DNA of 64,000 nucleotides from Ditibartonella apihabitans (GCF_002007485.1 NZ_CP015820.1:434001-498000), one strand, 5' to 3'. Numbered from the stretch's first letter, positions 1 through 10,205 are shown. The notes: a model not told the origin generated them from the sequence alone. Program-made: numbers and translations.

Positions 1-475
1 GAGAGATCGGATGTTGCTTTCCCTACCAAACCTTGGCAACTCTATAAAACATGAAAATAAAAAACAAGTATTAATTTATCATGTTTCATGAAGGGCTCAA
101 TCTCTATCTGTTTTGCGAAAGAGGATTTCACGTTGCATCGGTTTCCGGAGAAAAATGGCGAACAAATTTATCAGGGACAAGAGACGGTTACTCTGCACGC
201 TCTATGAACTTATTTGAAAAATAAACATTCATATAATGGCAGATCACGCGTTTGCATAATAATTTGGCTTATATAAATTTTCAGAGCGATAAAACAAATT
301 TTCAATCAATGAAATTCCGGAAAAATTATTGGTTATCGTTCTTATTTTCTTTGAAATCGGAAATTTATCAGACTTTTAATAGTGAAGCTTCATGATAGAT
401 ATTTATGAAAAAGAGGAAGAGAAATATTTCATGCCGATATAATCAATATATCGCTTTAAAAAGCTTCAAATTTGT
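1..475. other. Non-coding stretch with one copy of a dispersed repeat
   Basis: No convincing gene is seen on either strand. The first 55 bases match, with a few mismatches, a second stretch near 2583-2635. The remainder is AT-rich and lies downstream of the minus-strand TetR gene, so it would hold that gene's terminator, but I see no strong hairpin. Confidence 0.5.
4..55. repeat. Dispersed repeat, copy A
   Basis: Starts with agatcggatgttgcttt and runs through accaaacc and tataaaacat. The copy at 2583-2635 shares these blocks exactly, with scattered substitutions and one indel between them. The two copies are in the same orientation and flank the TetR/SDR pair, so they may be relics of one duplicated or mobile segment. 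The function is unknown. Confidence 0.6.
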
Positions 476-1093
476 CTATTTCTCTTCTATCCGGAAAATC
501 AATTTCAGATAGGCCGAAAATGGATTTTGCTTCTCCCGCTTCGGGTTCAATCGTCTGGCAACTGCTTCATTAGCCCCAAGTGCCATTAACCCTTCTGCAA
601 CAATCGAGCAATCAAAGGGAGGTTCTATATTTCTCATAGCAAACAGGTGTTGTACGAGCGTCGTATAGAACGATTTTTGTTCGTCCATAAGATTGTTATA
701 AATTTTTACAAATTCCGGATGGCGCAAAGCGTGAAGTTGCATTTCAAGGAACAGAATTGTGTGGGACATATTGTGATCATTGCGTTCAAACCATAAGATC
801 ATGTCATTCAGGGCTTTTTCAAAATTCCCCCCTGCATCATCAATGAGCTGTTTTCGTGAATTTGCCTCGAATGATTTATACTGCTCGAGAAGCTCTAGAA
901 GAACTTCGTCCTTATTATTGAAATTGGAATAAAAGGCTCCTTGTGAATAGCCCGCTTTATCGCAGATTCCTCTGATGGAGGTTGCCTCGTAGCCCAATTC
1001 TGTAAACAGCATGCGTGCAGCCTCCAGAAGGTTCTGGCGCGTCTCTTGCTGGCTTTCCAATCTTGTTTTGCGCGGTTTTATCTGTTTGACCAT
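476..1093 (-). CDS. TetR/AcrR family transcriptional regulator
   Basis: A 205-residue protein of the size typical for TetR one-component repressors. The N-terminal helix-turn-helix domain lies at about residues 14-65 and has the family signature: a TSIRGICDKAGYSQGAFYSNF-like recognition region followed by the NKDEVL motif. The C-terminal ligand and dimer domain is not diagnostic, so the ligand is unknown. The gene is divergent from the SDR gene at 1192, and the 98-bp intergenic region holds palindromes, so it probably represses that neighbour and itself. The family is clear from the sequence; the target is inferred from the arrangement. The ATG at 1093 is the obvious start. Confidence 0.88.
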   Translation of the reverse strand: MVKQIKPRKTRLESQQETRQNLLEAARMLFTELGYEATSIRGICDKAGYSQGAFYSNFNNKDEVLLELLEQYKSFEANSRKQLIDDAGGNFEKALNDMILWFERNDHNMSHTILFLEMQLHALRHPEFVKIYNNLMDEQKSFYTTLVQHLFAMRNIEPPFDCSIVAEGLMALGANEAVARRLNPKREKQNPFSAYLKLIFRIEEK

Positions 1094-1117
1094 AAATTCC
1101 AGATATCATCCGACATT

Positions 1118-1140
1118 TCATTTGACAAGTTATCAAATGA
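1118..1140. promoter_or_regulatory. Candidate TetR operator (palindrome)
   Basis: TCATTTGA and TCAAATGA are perfect 8-bp inverted arms separated by 7 bp, between the divergent TetR and SDR genes. A second, smaller symmetric element (ATATCA-TG-TGATAT) lies at 1148-1161. The size and position fit a TetR operator covering both promoters. Confidence 0.5.
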
Positions 1141-1191
1141 AATATAAATATCATGTGATATATGAATTTCAATTGATATTTGGAATCGTTG

Positions 1192-2196
1192 ATGAAGAAA
1201 ACAGTTTTCGTAACCGGTGCCACCGGACTATTAGGCAATAATCTGGTTCGCCAATTGATCGACGAAGGCTATCATGTCAAAGCACTGGTCCGGTCGCGAC
1301 AAAAGGCAAACAAGCAATTCGCCGCTCATGTTGAACTTGAAATTATTCAAGGCGATATGACCGATGTCACTAGTTTTGAAATCCATCTGGATGGCTGCGA
1401 CACCGTTTTCCATACCGCAGCATTTTTCCGCGATAATTATAAAGGCGGCAGCCATTGGGCCGATCTGGAAAAGATCAACATTAATGGTACAAAATGCTTA
1501 TTGGAAGCGGCCTTAAAAGCGGGTGTCAAACAGTTTGTTCATGTCTCCTCAATTGCAGTTCTCGATGGTGAGGCTGGCACATTGATTGATGAGACATGTG
1601 ATAGAAATATAGAAAATTCGGATGATTACTATCGAAGCAAAATCATCAGTGAGAGAACAGTGAGAGAATTTGCCGCTCGGCATCCGATGATGAACTGCTA
1701 TTATATTTTACCGGGGTGGATGTGGGGCCCTGGTGATCTGGGGCCTACCTCGGCAGGACAACTTGCATTTGATGTCATGAACGGGAAGTTGCCTGCTATT
1801 GTTCCAGGGACCTTCTCGGTTGTTGATGCAAGAGATGTTGCTGCTGCCCTGATCATGGTCACGTTCAAGGGCAAGCCTGGAGAACGCTATCTCGTTGCAG
1901 GGCGTCACATTCATATGAAAGACCTTGTATCCATGATCGGTCATTATGCCAATGTCAAAACGCCAACCAAGACAATACCAATGCCGCTATTGTACTGCAT
2001 TGCTGTTTTGCAGGAAATTTATGGCAAGCTTACGGGAAAGCCCATTTTATTATCATTGGCGTCGGTCCGTTTGATGGCAAGCCAATATGATAGAACGCAT
2101 TTCAGCAGTGAAAGATATGAGAAAATTCTGGGGCTTCAATTCAGACCTTTAGAGCAAACTCTGGCAGATACACTGTCTGATCTGATAAATAGATAA
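1192..2196 (+). CDS. NAD(P)-dependent epimerase/reductase, extended SDR family
   Basis: About 334 residues. The N-terminus carries the Rossmann dinucleotide-binding motif TGATGLLG immediately after a beta strand (VFV). The SDR catalytic YxxxK appears as YYRSK at about residue 150, after a VSS segment that supplies the catalytic serine. The length fits extended or atypical SDRs such as dihydroflavonol-reductase-like and nucleoside-diphosphate-sugar epimerase relatives. The substrate cannot be read from the sequence. An upstream TTG at 1180 is possible, but the ATG at 1192 starts directly at the MKKTVFVTG nucleotide-binding strand and is preferred. The gene is divergent from the TetR gene, which suggests induction by a small molecule that this enzyme may modify. 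Confidence 0.85.
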   Translation: MKKTVFVTGATGLLGNNLVRQLIDEGYHVKALVRSRQKANKQFAAHVELEIIQGDMTDVTSFEIHLDGCDTVFHTAAFFRDNYKGGSHWADLEKININGTKCLLEAALKAGVKQFVHVSSIAVLDGEAGTLIDETCDRNIENSDDYYRSKIISERTVREFAARHPMMNCYYILPGWMWGPGDLGPTSAGQLAFDVMNGKLPAIVPGTFSVVDARDVAAALIMVTFKGKPGERYLVAGRHIHMKDLVSMIGHYANVKTPTKTIPMPLLYCIAVLQEIYGKLTGKPILLSLASVRLMASQYDRTHFSSERYEKILGLQFRPLEQTLADTLSDLINR

Positions 2197-2905
2197 CCGG
2201 ATAAATTGGAAGTTTGCCCGCAATAACGGATTTTTCTAAAATAAAGAAAATGCGCCCTCATGTTTGCTGCTGCTTTTTGATCGAAAAAGGCATTTCATTT
2301 TTGTCAATGACGCTGACGGCACCCACCATCAAAGCGAACCGTCTATTCGGGATTGCATGAGAGTTCTCTCTGCTATCAAGTATAACCGGTTTTAGAATGA
2401 CCGGAGCACCCGGACTAGCCGTTTGCCCCCAACTATCCTCTCTTGATAGAAGAACAAGTGTTGTTGTGATGATGTAATAGCAGCTCTGTTTGAATAACTG
2501 ACGCAGTTGTTGTCTCCGATGGTTGTGAAATCCATGGCAGGAGGAAACAAGCTGCTGTGAAGCAAATGAGATTGTTTCCGAAAGATCGGATGTTGCTTTT
2601 GCTCACCAAACCATGGTAACTTTATAAAACATAAAAAATACAGTGTTATTTAATAATATTTGATAGAAATTTGATTCTATTTATTAAAGGAGTATTTCTC
2701 CTTGAATTTGGTATATAATTATTTATTGAATAAATAATAATATATATTTATTATAATTTTTTTCATTTTGAAATATTGAATATAAAAGTTATTTCATGAA
2801 TTTGTTGGTTTTGCAGGAGGAAATTTTTAGAAGGTTGTTCAACTTGAATGACATTGTTATATAGTTTGCAAGACAAAAATCAGCAACAATTCGGGGAACC
2901 AGGTT
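2197..2905. other. Long intergenic region, AT-rich, with repeat copy B
   Basis: No supportable gene over about 700 bp. It contains the second copy of the dispersed repeat (2583-2635). From about 2640 to 2800 it becomes extremely AT-rich, composition often seen at promoters of silenced or acquired loci. The promoter of the downstream exopolysaccharide-type operon should lie in its last 200 bases. Confidence 0.5.
2583..2635. repeat. Dispersed repeat, copy B
   Basis: Same-orientation imperfect copy of the segment at 4-55; see that entry. The shared blocks include agatcggatgttgcttt, accaaacc and tataaaacat. Confidence 0.6.
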
Positions 2906-4571
2906 ATGGGAAGATTTCTCCATTCAAGATGGATATTGGCTTTATCGGCTCTTCTCTTGTCGGTCTTTCATGTGAGTAATGCGATGTCCGATACATTATG
3001 TTTATATAGCGCGACAGATAATGACGACGAGGCTACAGATAGTGCTTGCCCGCATATTGATACCACATCCGGTTTTTATTTATCGTGGGTAGGAACGATA
3101 GATAGATCTGAAGAAAAACCGGCCTTAATCCAATTGGAAGGTGAATATAAAGCAAACCGGTTTTTCCCGTCAAACACAGTTCTGACATTCGCTCCAATGC
3201 CGGCTGCTAATGACACAAAAGTAAAAAGTGGAAATACCGAAGATCGGGAAACACCCGAAGGGCAAAATCATAATTTGTTAAGTCGGATGGACTGGTCTTT
3301 ATTTTCGCCGGAAGGACGCGTTAGAGTTCAGGAAAAAAATGGAATTCTAAGTTTGACTTGTCATTCCGGAAAAGAGTATGCCGGTGTGGCTCTGAGTGCC
3401 CCGTTCGGAAGCTTTCCGCAAACAACCAATTCATCGTTTATCATAAGTGGCAGAGCAGACGGTCGTTTCAAATTGGGGTTTGCAGACAAAACTAATTTTG
3501 TAGCGGATGATGCAAAGACCTTTCCTGTTCATTCTGAAAAGCAATCAAAGACTGATGATCGGTCGGATTTCGATTTGTTTGAACTGCCATCTTCAGAAAA
3601 AAACAGTAGCAAGATCGTAATCGAATGCCCTGAAGAGGCCGCACATTTCGATATTGCCGCTATAACGATTAAAACTGCAACGAGTGAAAATTCAATCGCT
3701 ACCTGGGTTTGGCACAAACAGAATTGGCTTCACTCACCCGCCGGTTTACTTGATTGGGCGCAACAATATCATATCAACAAGCTTTATGTTCAGGTCGATA
3801 TTCAGGATAATGTCATTGTCGATGAAGAACAGCTCGTCGAGTTTCTTGGTGAGGCGCATAAAAGATCGATTGATATTTATGCAGTTGAAGGGGATGCGGA
3901 TATGATTGTCGGAAAAGGTCAAGATCTCGCATTTCAAAGAACTCAATCCTTAGTGGCATTCCAGAAACGGCTTCCGGAAAATGCAAAGTTGGCGGGACTG
4001 CAATTTGACATAGAGCCTTATACCGTTCCGAAATATTCGGAAGACCCATCCAGAATGTGGGTTAACTGGGCAGCAACTCTTATAAAATGCATGAAATCTG
4101 GGGCGGACCAATTGATGTCATCATTCCGTACTGGATACAGAATAGCAATGACGGGAAAAATGCTTTGGAAAGTATCAAGGATCTGGGAAGTTTTACGGTT
4201 ATGATTTACCGCACCAAGGAAACGGAAATAAATGCTATTTCTGCGCGCTGGTTAATGTGGGGGGAAAAATTCAATACAAAATTTCTGTCGCGTTGGAAAA
4301 CGGACCGGTTAACGGGCCAGCAAAACTCTATTTCACGCCTGCAAAAGAAACAAACAAACAGAATTACGGATCTGTTTTTCTTGTTCTTGCAAGGACTGCA
4401 AATGGAGGAGATAAAACAGTCTATCAACTTGGCCATATCGAACAACCGGACGCTGCCAAAATAAGCTTTCTCAAGCGGACAGAAGACTTAAGCGGCGTTG
4501 TTTTACGGCTAAGTCCGTATTTCAAAGCTTTTAGCAGTTTCAACGGATTAGCAATTCACGGTCTTCTTTGA
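2906..4571 (+). pseudogene. Secreted glycoside-hydrolase-like protein, broken by two frameshifts
   Basis: The first reading frame (2906-4204) opens with a hydrophobic signal-peptide-like segment ending near residue 28. A region without recognised motifs follows, then a C-terminal part with a TIM-barrel look: a strand INKLYVQVDI and a LAGLQFDIEPY segment whose D-x-E resembles the acidic pair of glycosidases. Coding continues in a second frame after about 4085 (VDVI-like strand then IPYWIQ) and in a third frame after about 4260, ending at 4571. Both shifts equal loss of one base, at an A4 run (4084-4087) and at a G6A5 run (4259-4269). It lies upstream of a YaiO-like barrel protein and a glycosyltransferase, so an intact form would probably process a surface polysaccharide. 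The exact family is not recognised. Sequencing error is an alternative to true decay. Confidence 0.65.
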
Positions 4572-4822
4572 TTGAGGCAATGACTAAAGACCGAGGTTAC
4601 AACGGTATGCCAGAATAATATCAACCTATGATATAGTCTTTCAGGACAATTCCGATTTGAAATCATAGCAAGTCGAAAAGTTTTTAAGAGCAATCTCTGG
4701 AAAAACAAGATAAAAGATTTATTTAGAATTAGGTCATATTTTGTGGGTCGCAATATATACAAATAAAAATTCTTGTTAGAACACGAGTGTAATTTTTTTC
4801 TGACGAGAAGCATGGTGGTTAA

Positions 4823-7678
4823 GTGGCATGCCATAGAGGCGATGATAAACTTTTTTTCAGACTGCTGATAACGATTATTTCGTCTTCAGGAGTATATTTT
4901 ACCGCGTCGGCATTTGCGCAGGTGCCGTCCGGAGCACAGGCAAATGATAAGTTTTGGCCAGTTCGCAACCATCAGAAACTGGCAGATGCAAAATCCATGG
5001 CGCGTGCTGGAAAGCCTTTGAATTTTGATATTCCATTGGAAAAAGCGTCACCACCCGGAGTTAAAAGCCGCTCTCTAATTAATAGTGATGTCAAAGTTCT
5101 TTTTGAACAGGGCTATCAAGCGCGACAACAGGGTCATTATAAAGAAGCAATAGAAAAACTGGAAAAAGCTTCTGCTTTATCACCCGACAATCCAGATATT
5201 TTAAGAGAATTGGGGTTATCTTTCATGGGGCTCGGCGAGCTTGACAAAGCCGAACCGATATTTCGTCAACTCCTTGAAATGGTTCCGGATGATATCGAGG
5301 CAAAAACCGGTTTAGTAAAAATAGATTACGCTCATAACAATCTTGAAGAGGCAAAGCATTACACTGAAGAAATATTGGCACTAAAGCCGGATAATGAGGA
5401 AGTGAAGTCGCTTCAAACAGAAATATTGAATGCCATAGTTTTTCAGAAAAAGCTTGAACATACGACCAGAGCGAGTTCCGTCATCCGTTCGCCATCCATA
5501 AATGATTTGAAATCAATAAATCTGCACTTTGGCAATAAAGATTATGACAAAGTTGAGAAAAATGCCGGATCAGACAATTTACCCGACACTATAAGTGAAA
5601 ACCTGACGAGCAATTATTTTCTAAGACTTTCTGCCGCCATCCGGTCAAATGTTCCTGATCGTAGTGTGGCTGGTGATTTGGCCAAACGCGGTTTTATATT
5701 TCTCACTATGGGCAAAGTGGAGGAAGCTCAAGCAGATTTCGAAAAAGCTCTGGGTTTAGCGCCAACGCTGAGCTTGGCACAACTGGGAAAAGCCGCAATA
5801 TTGTATTGGCAAGGAGATTTCTTTGCAGCCAAGGAAATGGTCGATCACGTCATAGCGATAGAGCCGGAAAATTCAATTGCGCGCGACTTCAAATTCCGTA
5901 TAGACGCTGCCATAAAATTTTCACAGACGGAAGATAAAATTAAGAACGAAAACTTGTCTGGAGAACCATTGAGTGATGTTTCGGACAATGAACAGAAAAC
6001 TGTGGGGCAGTTATACGAAATTGGCAGCAATGAACGGAAAGCCCAGCATTTTGACCTTGCCAAACAGCATTTTGAAGCTGCTTTAGCTCTCGAACCGGAC
6101 AATGCGGATATCCTTGTTCAATTGGGGCTCACACTTCTTGCGCTAGGAGATCTGGATGCGGCAAAAGAAAATTTTAGTCGGGCTTTAATGATAGCACCAG
6201 ATTACATCGATGCGAATTTGGGCTTGGCACGTATCGCCTATTGGAAAGGCGAACTTGATAAAGCAAAAGCTCTTTGTGAAATGGCATTGTCGCAGTCACC
6301 CGACAATGAAGAATTGACGAGCCTGTTAAAAGACATTGAACGCGCGATCGCTTCAAAAAACAAAATCGCCAAACATGGCGGTACCGGCAATTCGTCCAAT
6401 GGAACGGGAAAAGATAACCCGCAGCTCGTCGAGAGTAATCATCTCGCTCAACAAGCAGCGCAAATTGTTGCTTCAGGAAAAAACTTCGCCCATGCGGAAG
6501 CTCTTTATCGACAGGCTTTATCCCTAACGCCTCAAAATGTTGATCTGTTAATAAAGCTCGGCAATGTTCTATCGTTTCAGAAGAAATTTGCTGAAGCCGA
6601 TAAGATATTTGATCTGGCTCTCGAAATTTCGCCGGATGCTCTTGAAGCCTCGCTTGGCAAAGTGAATGTAGCGCTTTGGCAAAATGATTATGCGCTAGCC
6701 AGACATCGTATTGATGCATTGTTGCTTCGGCACCCTGAAAACGAAGAGGTGGCTTTGTCCGACGCGTCGCTTTATATGGCGGAACATCAATATAAGCGGG
6801 CAATCACAGTCTATAACCGCATTTTGGAGAAAAACAGCAAAAATCTTCAGGCATGGTTAGGCATGGGGGATGCCAAACGTGGCCTTTTACGTGATCGGGA
6901 AGCCGTTAATGATTACGATCAGGCCCGTATAATTGCTCCTGACAATAGAGAAACTCTCGAGCGTATTCAAAGGCCTATCCGTAAACGGTGGCGTCTTGAC
7001 ATTGATAGTACTTATAGCGAGTTGACTGCACCTTATAAAAACTGGCGGGAAGGTGGCGTGGCGCTTTCCTATCAATTGTCAGAAGCAACGATATTGACTG
7101 GCCGGTTAGGTCTTTCCAATCGCTTCAATATGGATGACCAGCAGTTCGAGCTTGCAATTGCCCATCAATTCCGACCGGCTGTTTGGGGTTATTTGGCGGG
7201 GGTTGTCACACCGGATGCAGATTTTCTGGCACGATATATTTTACGCGCGGGTGGTAGCAGCAATATTGGTAGACTGGGAAAAGTGGGCATGCTCGGAGCG
7301 ACACTCGATACCAAAAGCGAATGGTATGACAATGGCGTTGTCAAAACTATAACTCCCGGCTTGAGGCAGACTTTCTTCAAAGATCGTATGACCATATTTG
7401 CCCAATGGATTAATGTGTTTGACCAGAAGAACAAACATTCGGGAGGCTATCTTTTGCGCGCAGAGACCAATCCTGTCGACCGGTTTCACTTTAATATAGG
7501 ATATTCGAGTACTCTGGAATCGTCAGGTGATGTTCTTATCCCGACAAAGACGATATTCGGAAATATCGCGTTCGATATAACAGAAGACTTAACAATTGGT
7601 GCTAACCTGTCCAAGGAACAGCGTACGAATGCTTATAATCGCTTGGTTTATGGTTTGAATTTGACGCGGCGTTTTTGA
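4823..7678 (+). CDS. TPR-repeat protein with YaiO-like outer-membrane beta-barrel
   Basis: A 951-residue secreted protein. The GTG start directly follows an in-frame TAA, so no longer start is possible. A signal peptide ends in a SAFA-type site near residue 32. Residues about 85-710 carry many tetratricopeptide-like helical pairs, recognisable by repeated ALxLxPDNxD and GxLDxAKxxF patterns. The last 240 residues alternate polar and hydrophobic strands and finish in a terminal phenylalanine (LTRRF), as in YaiO-family outer-membrane barrels. TPR plus barrel proteins such as PgaA and BcsC export polysaccharides across the outer membrane. The gene overlaps the next by TGATG and is followed by a glycosyltransferase, so polymer export is likely. 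The family is seen; the polymer is unknown. Confidence 0.82.
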   Translation: MACHRGDDKLFFRLLITIISSSGVYFTASAFAQVPSGAQANDKFWPVRNHQKLADAKSMARAGKPLNFDIPLEKASPPGVKSRSLINSDVKVLFEQGYQARQQGHYKEAIEKLEKASALSPDNPDILRELGLSFMGLGELDKAEPIFRQLLEMVPDDIEAKTGLVKIDYAHNNLEEAKHYTEEILALKPDNEEVKSLQTEILNAIVFQKKLEHTTRASSVIRSPSINDLKSINLHFGNKDYDKVEKNAGSDNLPDTISENLTSNYFLRLSAAIRSNVPDRSVAGDLAKRGFIFLTMGKVEEAQADFEKALGLAPTLSLAQLGKAAILYWQGDFFAAKEMVDHVIAIEPENSIARDFKFRIDAAIKFSQTEDKIKNENLSGEPLSDVSDNEQKTVGQLYEIGSNERKAQHFDLAKQHFEAALALEPDNADILVQLGLTLLALGDLDAAKENFSRALMIAPDYIDANLGLARIAYWKGELDKAKALCEMALSQSPDNEELTSLLKDIERAIASKNKIAKHGGTGNSSNGTGKDNPQLVESNHLAQQAAQIVASGKNFAHAEALYRQALSLTPQNVDLLIKLGNVLSFQKKFAEADKIFDLALEISPDALEASLGKVNVALWQNDYALARHRIDALLLRHPENEEVALSDASLYMAEHQYKRAITVYNRILEKNSKNLQAWLGMGDAKRGLLRDREAVNDYDQARIIAPDNRETLERIQRPIRKRWRLDIDSTYSELTAPYKNWREGGVALSYQLSEATILTGRLGLSNRFNMDDQQFELAIAHQFRPAVWGYLAGVVTPDADFLARYILRAGGSSNIGRLGKVGMLGATLDTKSEWYDNGVVKTITPGLRQTFFKDRMTIFAQWINVFDQKNKHSGGYLLRAETNPVDRFHFNIGYSSTLESSGDVLIPTKTIFGNIAFDITEDLTIGANLSKEQRTNAYNRLVYGLNLTRRF

Positions 7679-8706
7679 TGATCAACATTAACATTCAATG
7701 GATAATGGGGGCAATTTTTATAGGCCTTTTTTATGCTTGCCTCGCGGTATTGATGCTGGTCGTCATGATCGTCTTTCATTTCAGGATGGTCAACAACCGC
7801 AAGCAGATGATCAAACTCAGAGAAAAATTCGAGACCTTTTTGGATAGTCTGGAAGAGGGCAAAATATCTTCAAAACAGAAGAAAAAATTTTCAACGCGGC
7901 AACTTATGCGTCTTGTGCCTTACTTCCGGGCTATTCCGGATAAAAAAAAGCATCAATTGGCCATAGAATATTTTATTCAAACAGGTTTGGTTAAGGTGTT
8001 AGCCAAAAAAATGCGTTTTTCTTTACGTTCGAAGCGTGTGCAAATTATCGAAACTCTTGCATTGTTTCCGGATAAAACTGCTCAACAAGTTTTGCATGAC
8101 GGGTTAAAGGATGTTTCGCAAAAAGTTCGTCTCGCTTCGGCTATCGCTTTAATGGAGAATGATGCTCCATGGTGGCTCTATGATGTTGTTTCAAGCCTGC
8201 CGAACTCCAAAACAAACGTAAGTAAATATTTAAGACCTGATGTGGAAAATGAAAGTCGTGTTGAAAAACTGACCAATGTGGCCAGTCTAACAATTATGCC
8301 ACCGCTCATGCGCTGCGATGCAATTAATATCTTGGCCCAAAATGCCGGCTTTGAAACTTTATCGCTAGCAATGACACAAAAAATTAATATTGCGAGCAAC
8401 AATGATTTATCTTCTTCCAAAGAATACAGAGAACCAATTTTCAAAATACCTGAAGACGATAAGGCTGATGACCGGTATAACGAAACCGTTTCGTTGAATG
8501 ACGAGGAAATCGATATCGAACAATTTAACAAGGTATTTGCAAATCTTCTGGATGATGATGCGTTACCGGTACTTTATGCGGCAGGCAAGGCATTACTGAA
8601 GACGGGAGATCGTGGGCACGAAATATTGGAACATACCAGACAGAATGGAAGCCCACGGGCAAAAAGGGTAGCTGCTTTTTTTCTGAGGAGCGAGAAAATA
8701 GAATGA
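7678..8706 (+). CDS. Membrane-anchored HEAT-repeat-like protein of polysaccharide operon
   Basis: A 342-residue protein. The ATG at 7678 overlaps the preceding stop (TGATG), indicating translational coupling. One N-terminal transmembrane helix spans about residues 8-32. A basic linker follows, then helical repeats with HEAT-like features, for example the segment VRLASAIALMENDAPWWLYD and a final helix pair around AAGKALLKTG. No catalytic motif is seen. In similar loci a HEAT protein sits between the YaiO-type protein and the family 2 glycosyltransferase, where it may scaffold the synthase at the inner membrane; that role is inference. It overlaps the next gene by ATGA. Confidence 0.7.
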   Translation: MININIQWIMGAIFIGLFYACLAVLMLVVMIVFHFRMVNNRKQMIKLREKFETFLDSLEEGKISSKQKKKFSTRQLMRLVPYFRAIPDKKKHQLAIEYFIQTGLVKVLAKKMRFSLRSKRVQIIETLALFPDKTAQQVLHDGLKDVSQKVRLASAIALMENDAPWWLYDVVSSLPNSKTNVSKYLRPDVENESRVEKLTNVASLTIMPPLMRCDAINILAQNAGFETLSLAMTQKINIASNNDLSSSKEYREPIFKIPEDDKADDRYNETVSLNDEEIDIEQFNKVFANLLDDDALPVLYAAGKALLKTGDRGHEILEHTRQNGSPRAKRVAAFFLRSEKIE

Positions 8707-10133
8707 TTGACTCGCTAAAGTTCTGGCTTTTTACCGTAACATTTTCCATTATATTTGTTTTTTTCAGTTTGTGGGTCATTATCATGCTCGTTCAGCTGTT
8801 TTTGGCTCTTTATGCCTATTTCAGTCGTGCTTCGGTGCCGAAGAATGGTCTTCTTTGGCACCGTTATTTTGATACTGCACCGCCAATTTCGATCATCGTT
8901 CCGGCTTATAATGAGGAGAAAAACATCGTCCAGTCGGTTTATTCTCTCATCTCGCTGGACTATCCTGCTTTCGAGGTCATCATCGTTAATGACGGCTCGA
9001 AAGACAACATGCTCGACGAATTGATCAAAGAATTCGAACTGGAAGAGAGCAACAGAGAATATGAAACAATTCTGGCTTTCAATCCCATCCGTAATATTTA
9101 TGTTTCGAAAAAATTTGGTCGTCTTGTCGTCGTCGACAAAGAAAATGGTGGCAAGGCAGACGCGCAAAATGCCGGAATCAGCGTTTCGCGTATGTCGCTT
9201 CTTTGCATGGTGGATGCCGATACTATTCTGGAGCCGGATGGTCTTTTGCGCATGGTCCAGCCTTTTATTGACGATCCGGCGCGCACAGTTGCGGTGGGTG
9301 GGAGCGTAATGATAGCCAATGGCTCCAAAATCAGTTCCGGCCGATTGACGCGCGTTGCCATACGCTTCAATTTTCTTGTTTATTTTCAAATTCTGGAATA
9401 TTTGCGCGCGTTTTTAATGGCTCGTGTGGCGTGGAGTTACGTCAATTGTTTAACATTGATATCGGGTGCTTTCGGCGTCTTTAGCCGACGTGAGGTTATG
9501 GCTGTTGGCGGTTATACGCGGGGATCCGTCGGCGAAGATTTTGATTTGGTGATCAAGCTACATCGATATATGCTGGAAAACAAACGCGATTATCGTATTA
9601 CTTTTGTGCCCGATGCTGTTTGCTGGACGGAAGCGCCGGAAAGTCTTTCTGTTCTTGCCAAACAACGCACGCGTTGGCAAAGAGGCGCTTTGGAAGTTTA
9701 TTTTCGCCATCAGGACATTATGTTCAACAGACGCTATGGACGCATCGGTTTTGTCGGCATGCCGATGGTGTTTGTTATAGATGTTGTAAATCCACTGCTG
9801 GAACTATTCAGCTATATTCTTTTTCCGATTGTCTTTTATTTCAAAGCCATGACGTTCGAGTTTTTACTTTCGTTCATTTTTATGGCGTTTATGTATGGAA
9901 TATTCGTCAGCTTGTTTTCAATATCGCTTGAACAAATGCATCTCGGTTTTTTGCGTAAAGCAAAATACATATTTATTCTTTTTCTATCTTCAATCATTGA
10001 ATGTTTCGGCTATCGTCAAATCAATACATTCTGGCGGATAAAAGCCGCCGGAGAATATTTTTCGGGAAAAACGTCATGGGGCGAAATCAAACGCACCGGT
10101 TTTGACGAGGTTAAGAAAAAAACAGCCCAATAA
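8703..10133 (+). CDS. Processive family 2 glycosyltransferase (membrane polysaccharide synthase)
   Basis: A 476-residue inner-membrane protein. One helix spans residues 10-38. The GT2 catalytic domain follows, with PPISIIVPAYNEE (residues 60-72), VNDGSKD (96-101), the metal-binding DAD at 171-173, ED at 277-278 and the processive-synthase QRTRW at 320-324. Several transmembrane segments come after residue 345. This D,D,D,QxxRW arrangement is established for processive beta-glycan synthases such as cellulose, hyaluronan and poly-N-acetylglucosamine synthases. No PilZ domain is visible. With the YaiO-like barrel and HEAT protein it forms a synthase-exporter operon resembling Escherichia coli yaiO-yaiP in content. 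The sugar cannot be deduced. Confidence 0.88.
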   Translation: MIDSLKFWLFTVTFSIIFVFFSLWVIIMLVQLFLALYAYFSRASVPKNGLLWHRYFDTAPPISIIVPAYNEEKNIVQSVYSLISLDYPAFEVIIVNDGSKDNMLDELIKEFELEESNREYETILAFNPIRNIYVSKKFGRLVVVDKENGGKADAQNAGISVSRMSLLCMVDADTILEPDGLLRMVQPFIDDPARTVAVGGSVMIANGSKISSGRLTRVAIRFNFLVYFQILEYLRAFLMARVAWSYVNCLTLISGAFGVFSRREVMAVGGYTRGSVGEDFDLVIKLHRYMLENKRDYRITFVPDAVCWTEAPESLSVLAKQRTRWQRGALEVYFRHQDIMFNRRYGRIGFVGMPMVFVIDVVNPLLELFSYILFPIVFYFKAMTFEFLLSFIFMAFMYGIFVSLFSISLEQMHLGFLRKAKYIFILFLSSIIECFGYRQINTFWRIKAAGEYFSGKTSWGEIKRTGFDEVKKKTAQ

Positions 10134-10140
10134 ATTTTTT

Positions 10141-10166
10141 GCTCCAGCGTATAAAGCCGCTGGAGC
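10141..10166. terminator. Bidirectional intrinsic terminator
   Basis: GCTCCAGCG and CGCTGGAGC form a perfect 9-bp stem with an 8-nt loop. A T6 run lies on the left side and GTTTT follows on the right. It separates the convergent glycosyltransferase and epimerase genes and can stop both. Confidence 0.75.
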
Positions 10167-10205
10167 AACTGTTTTAAACATGGTTCTTCGTAATTATTTC
10201 TATGC

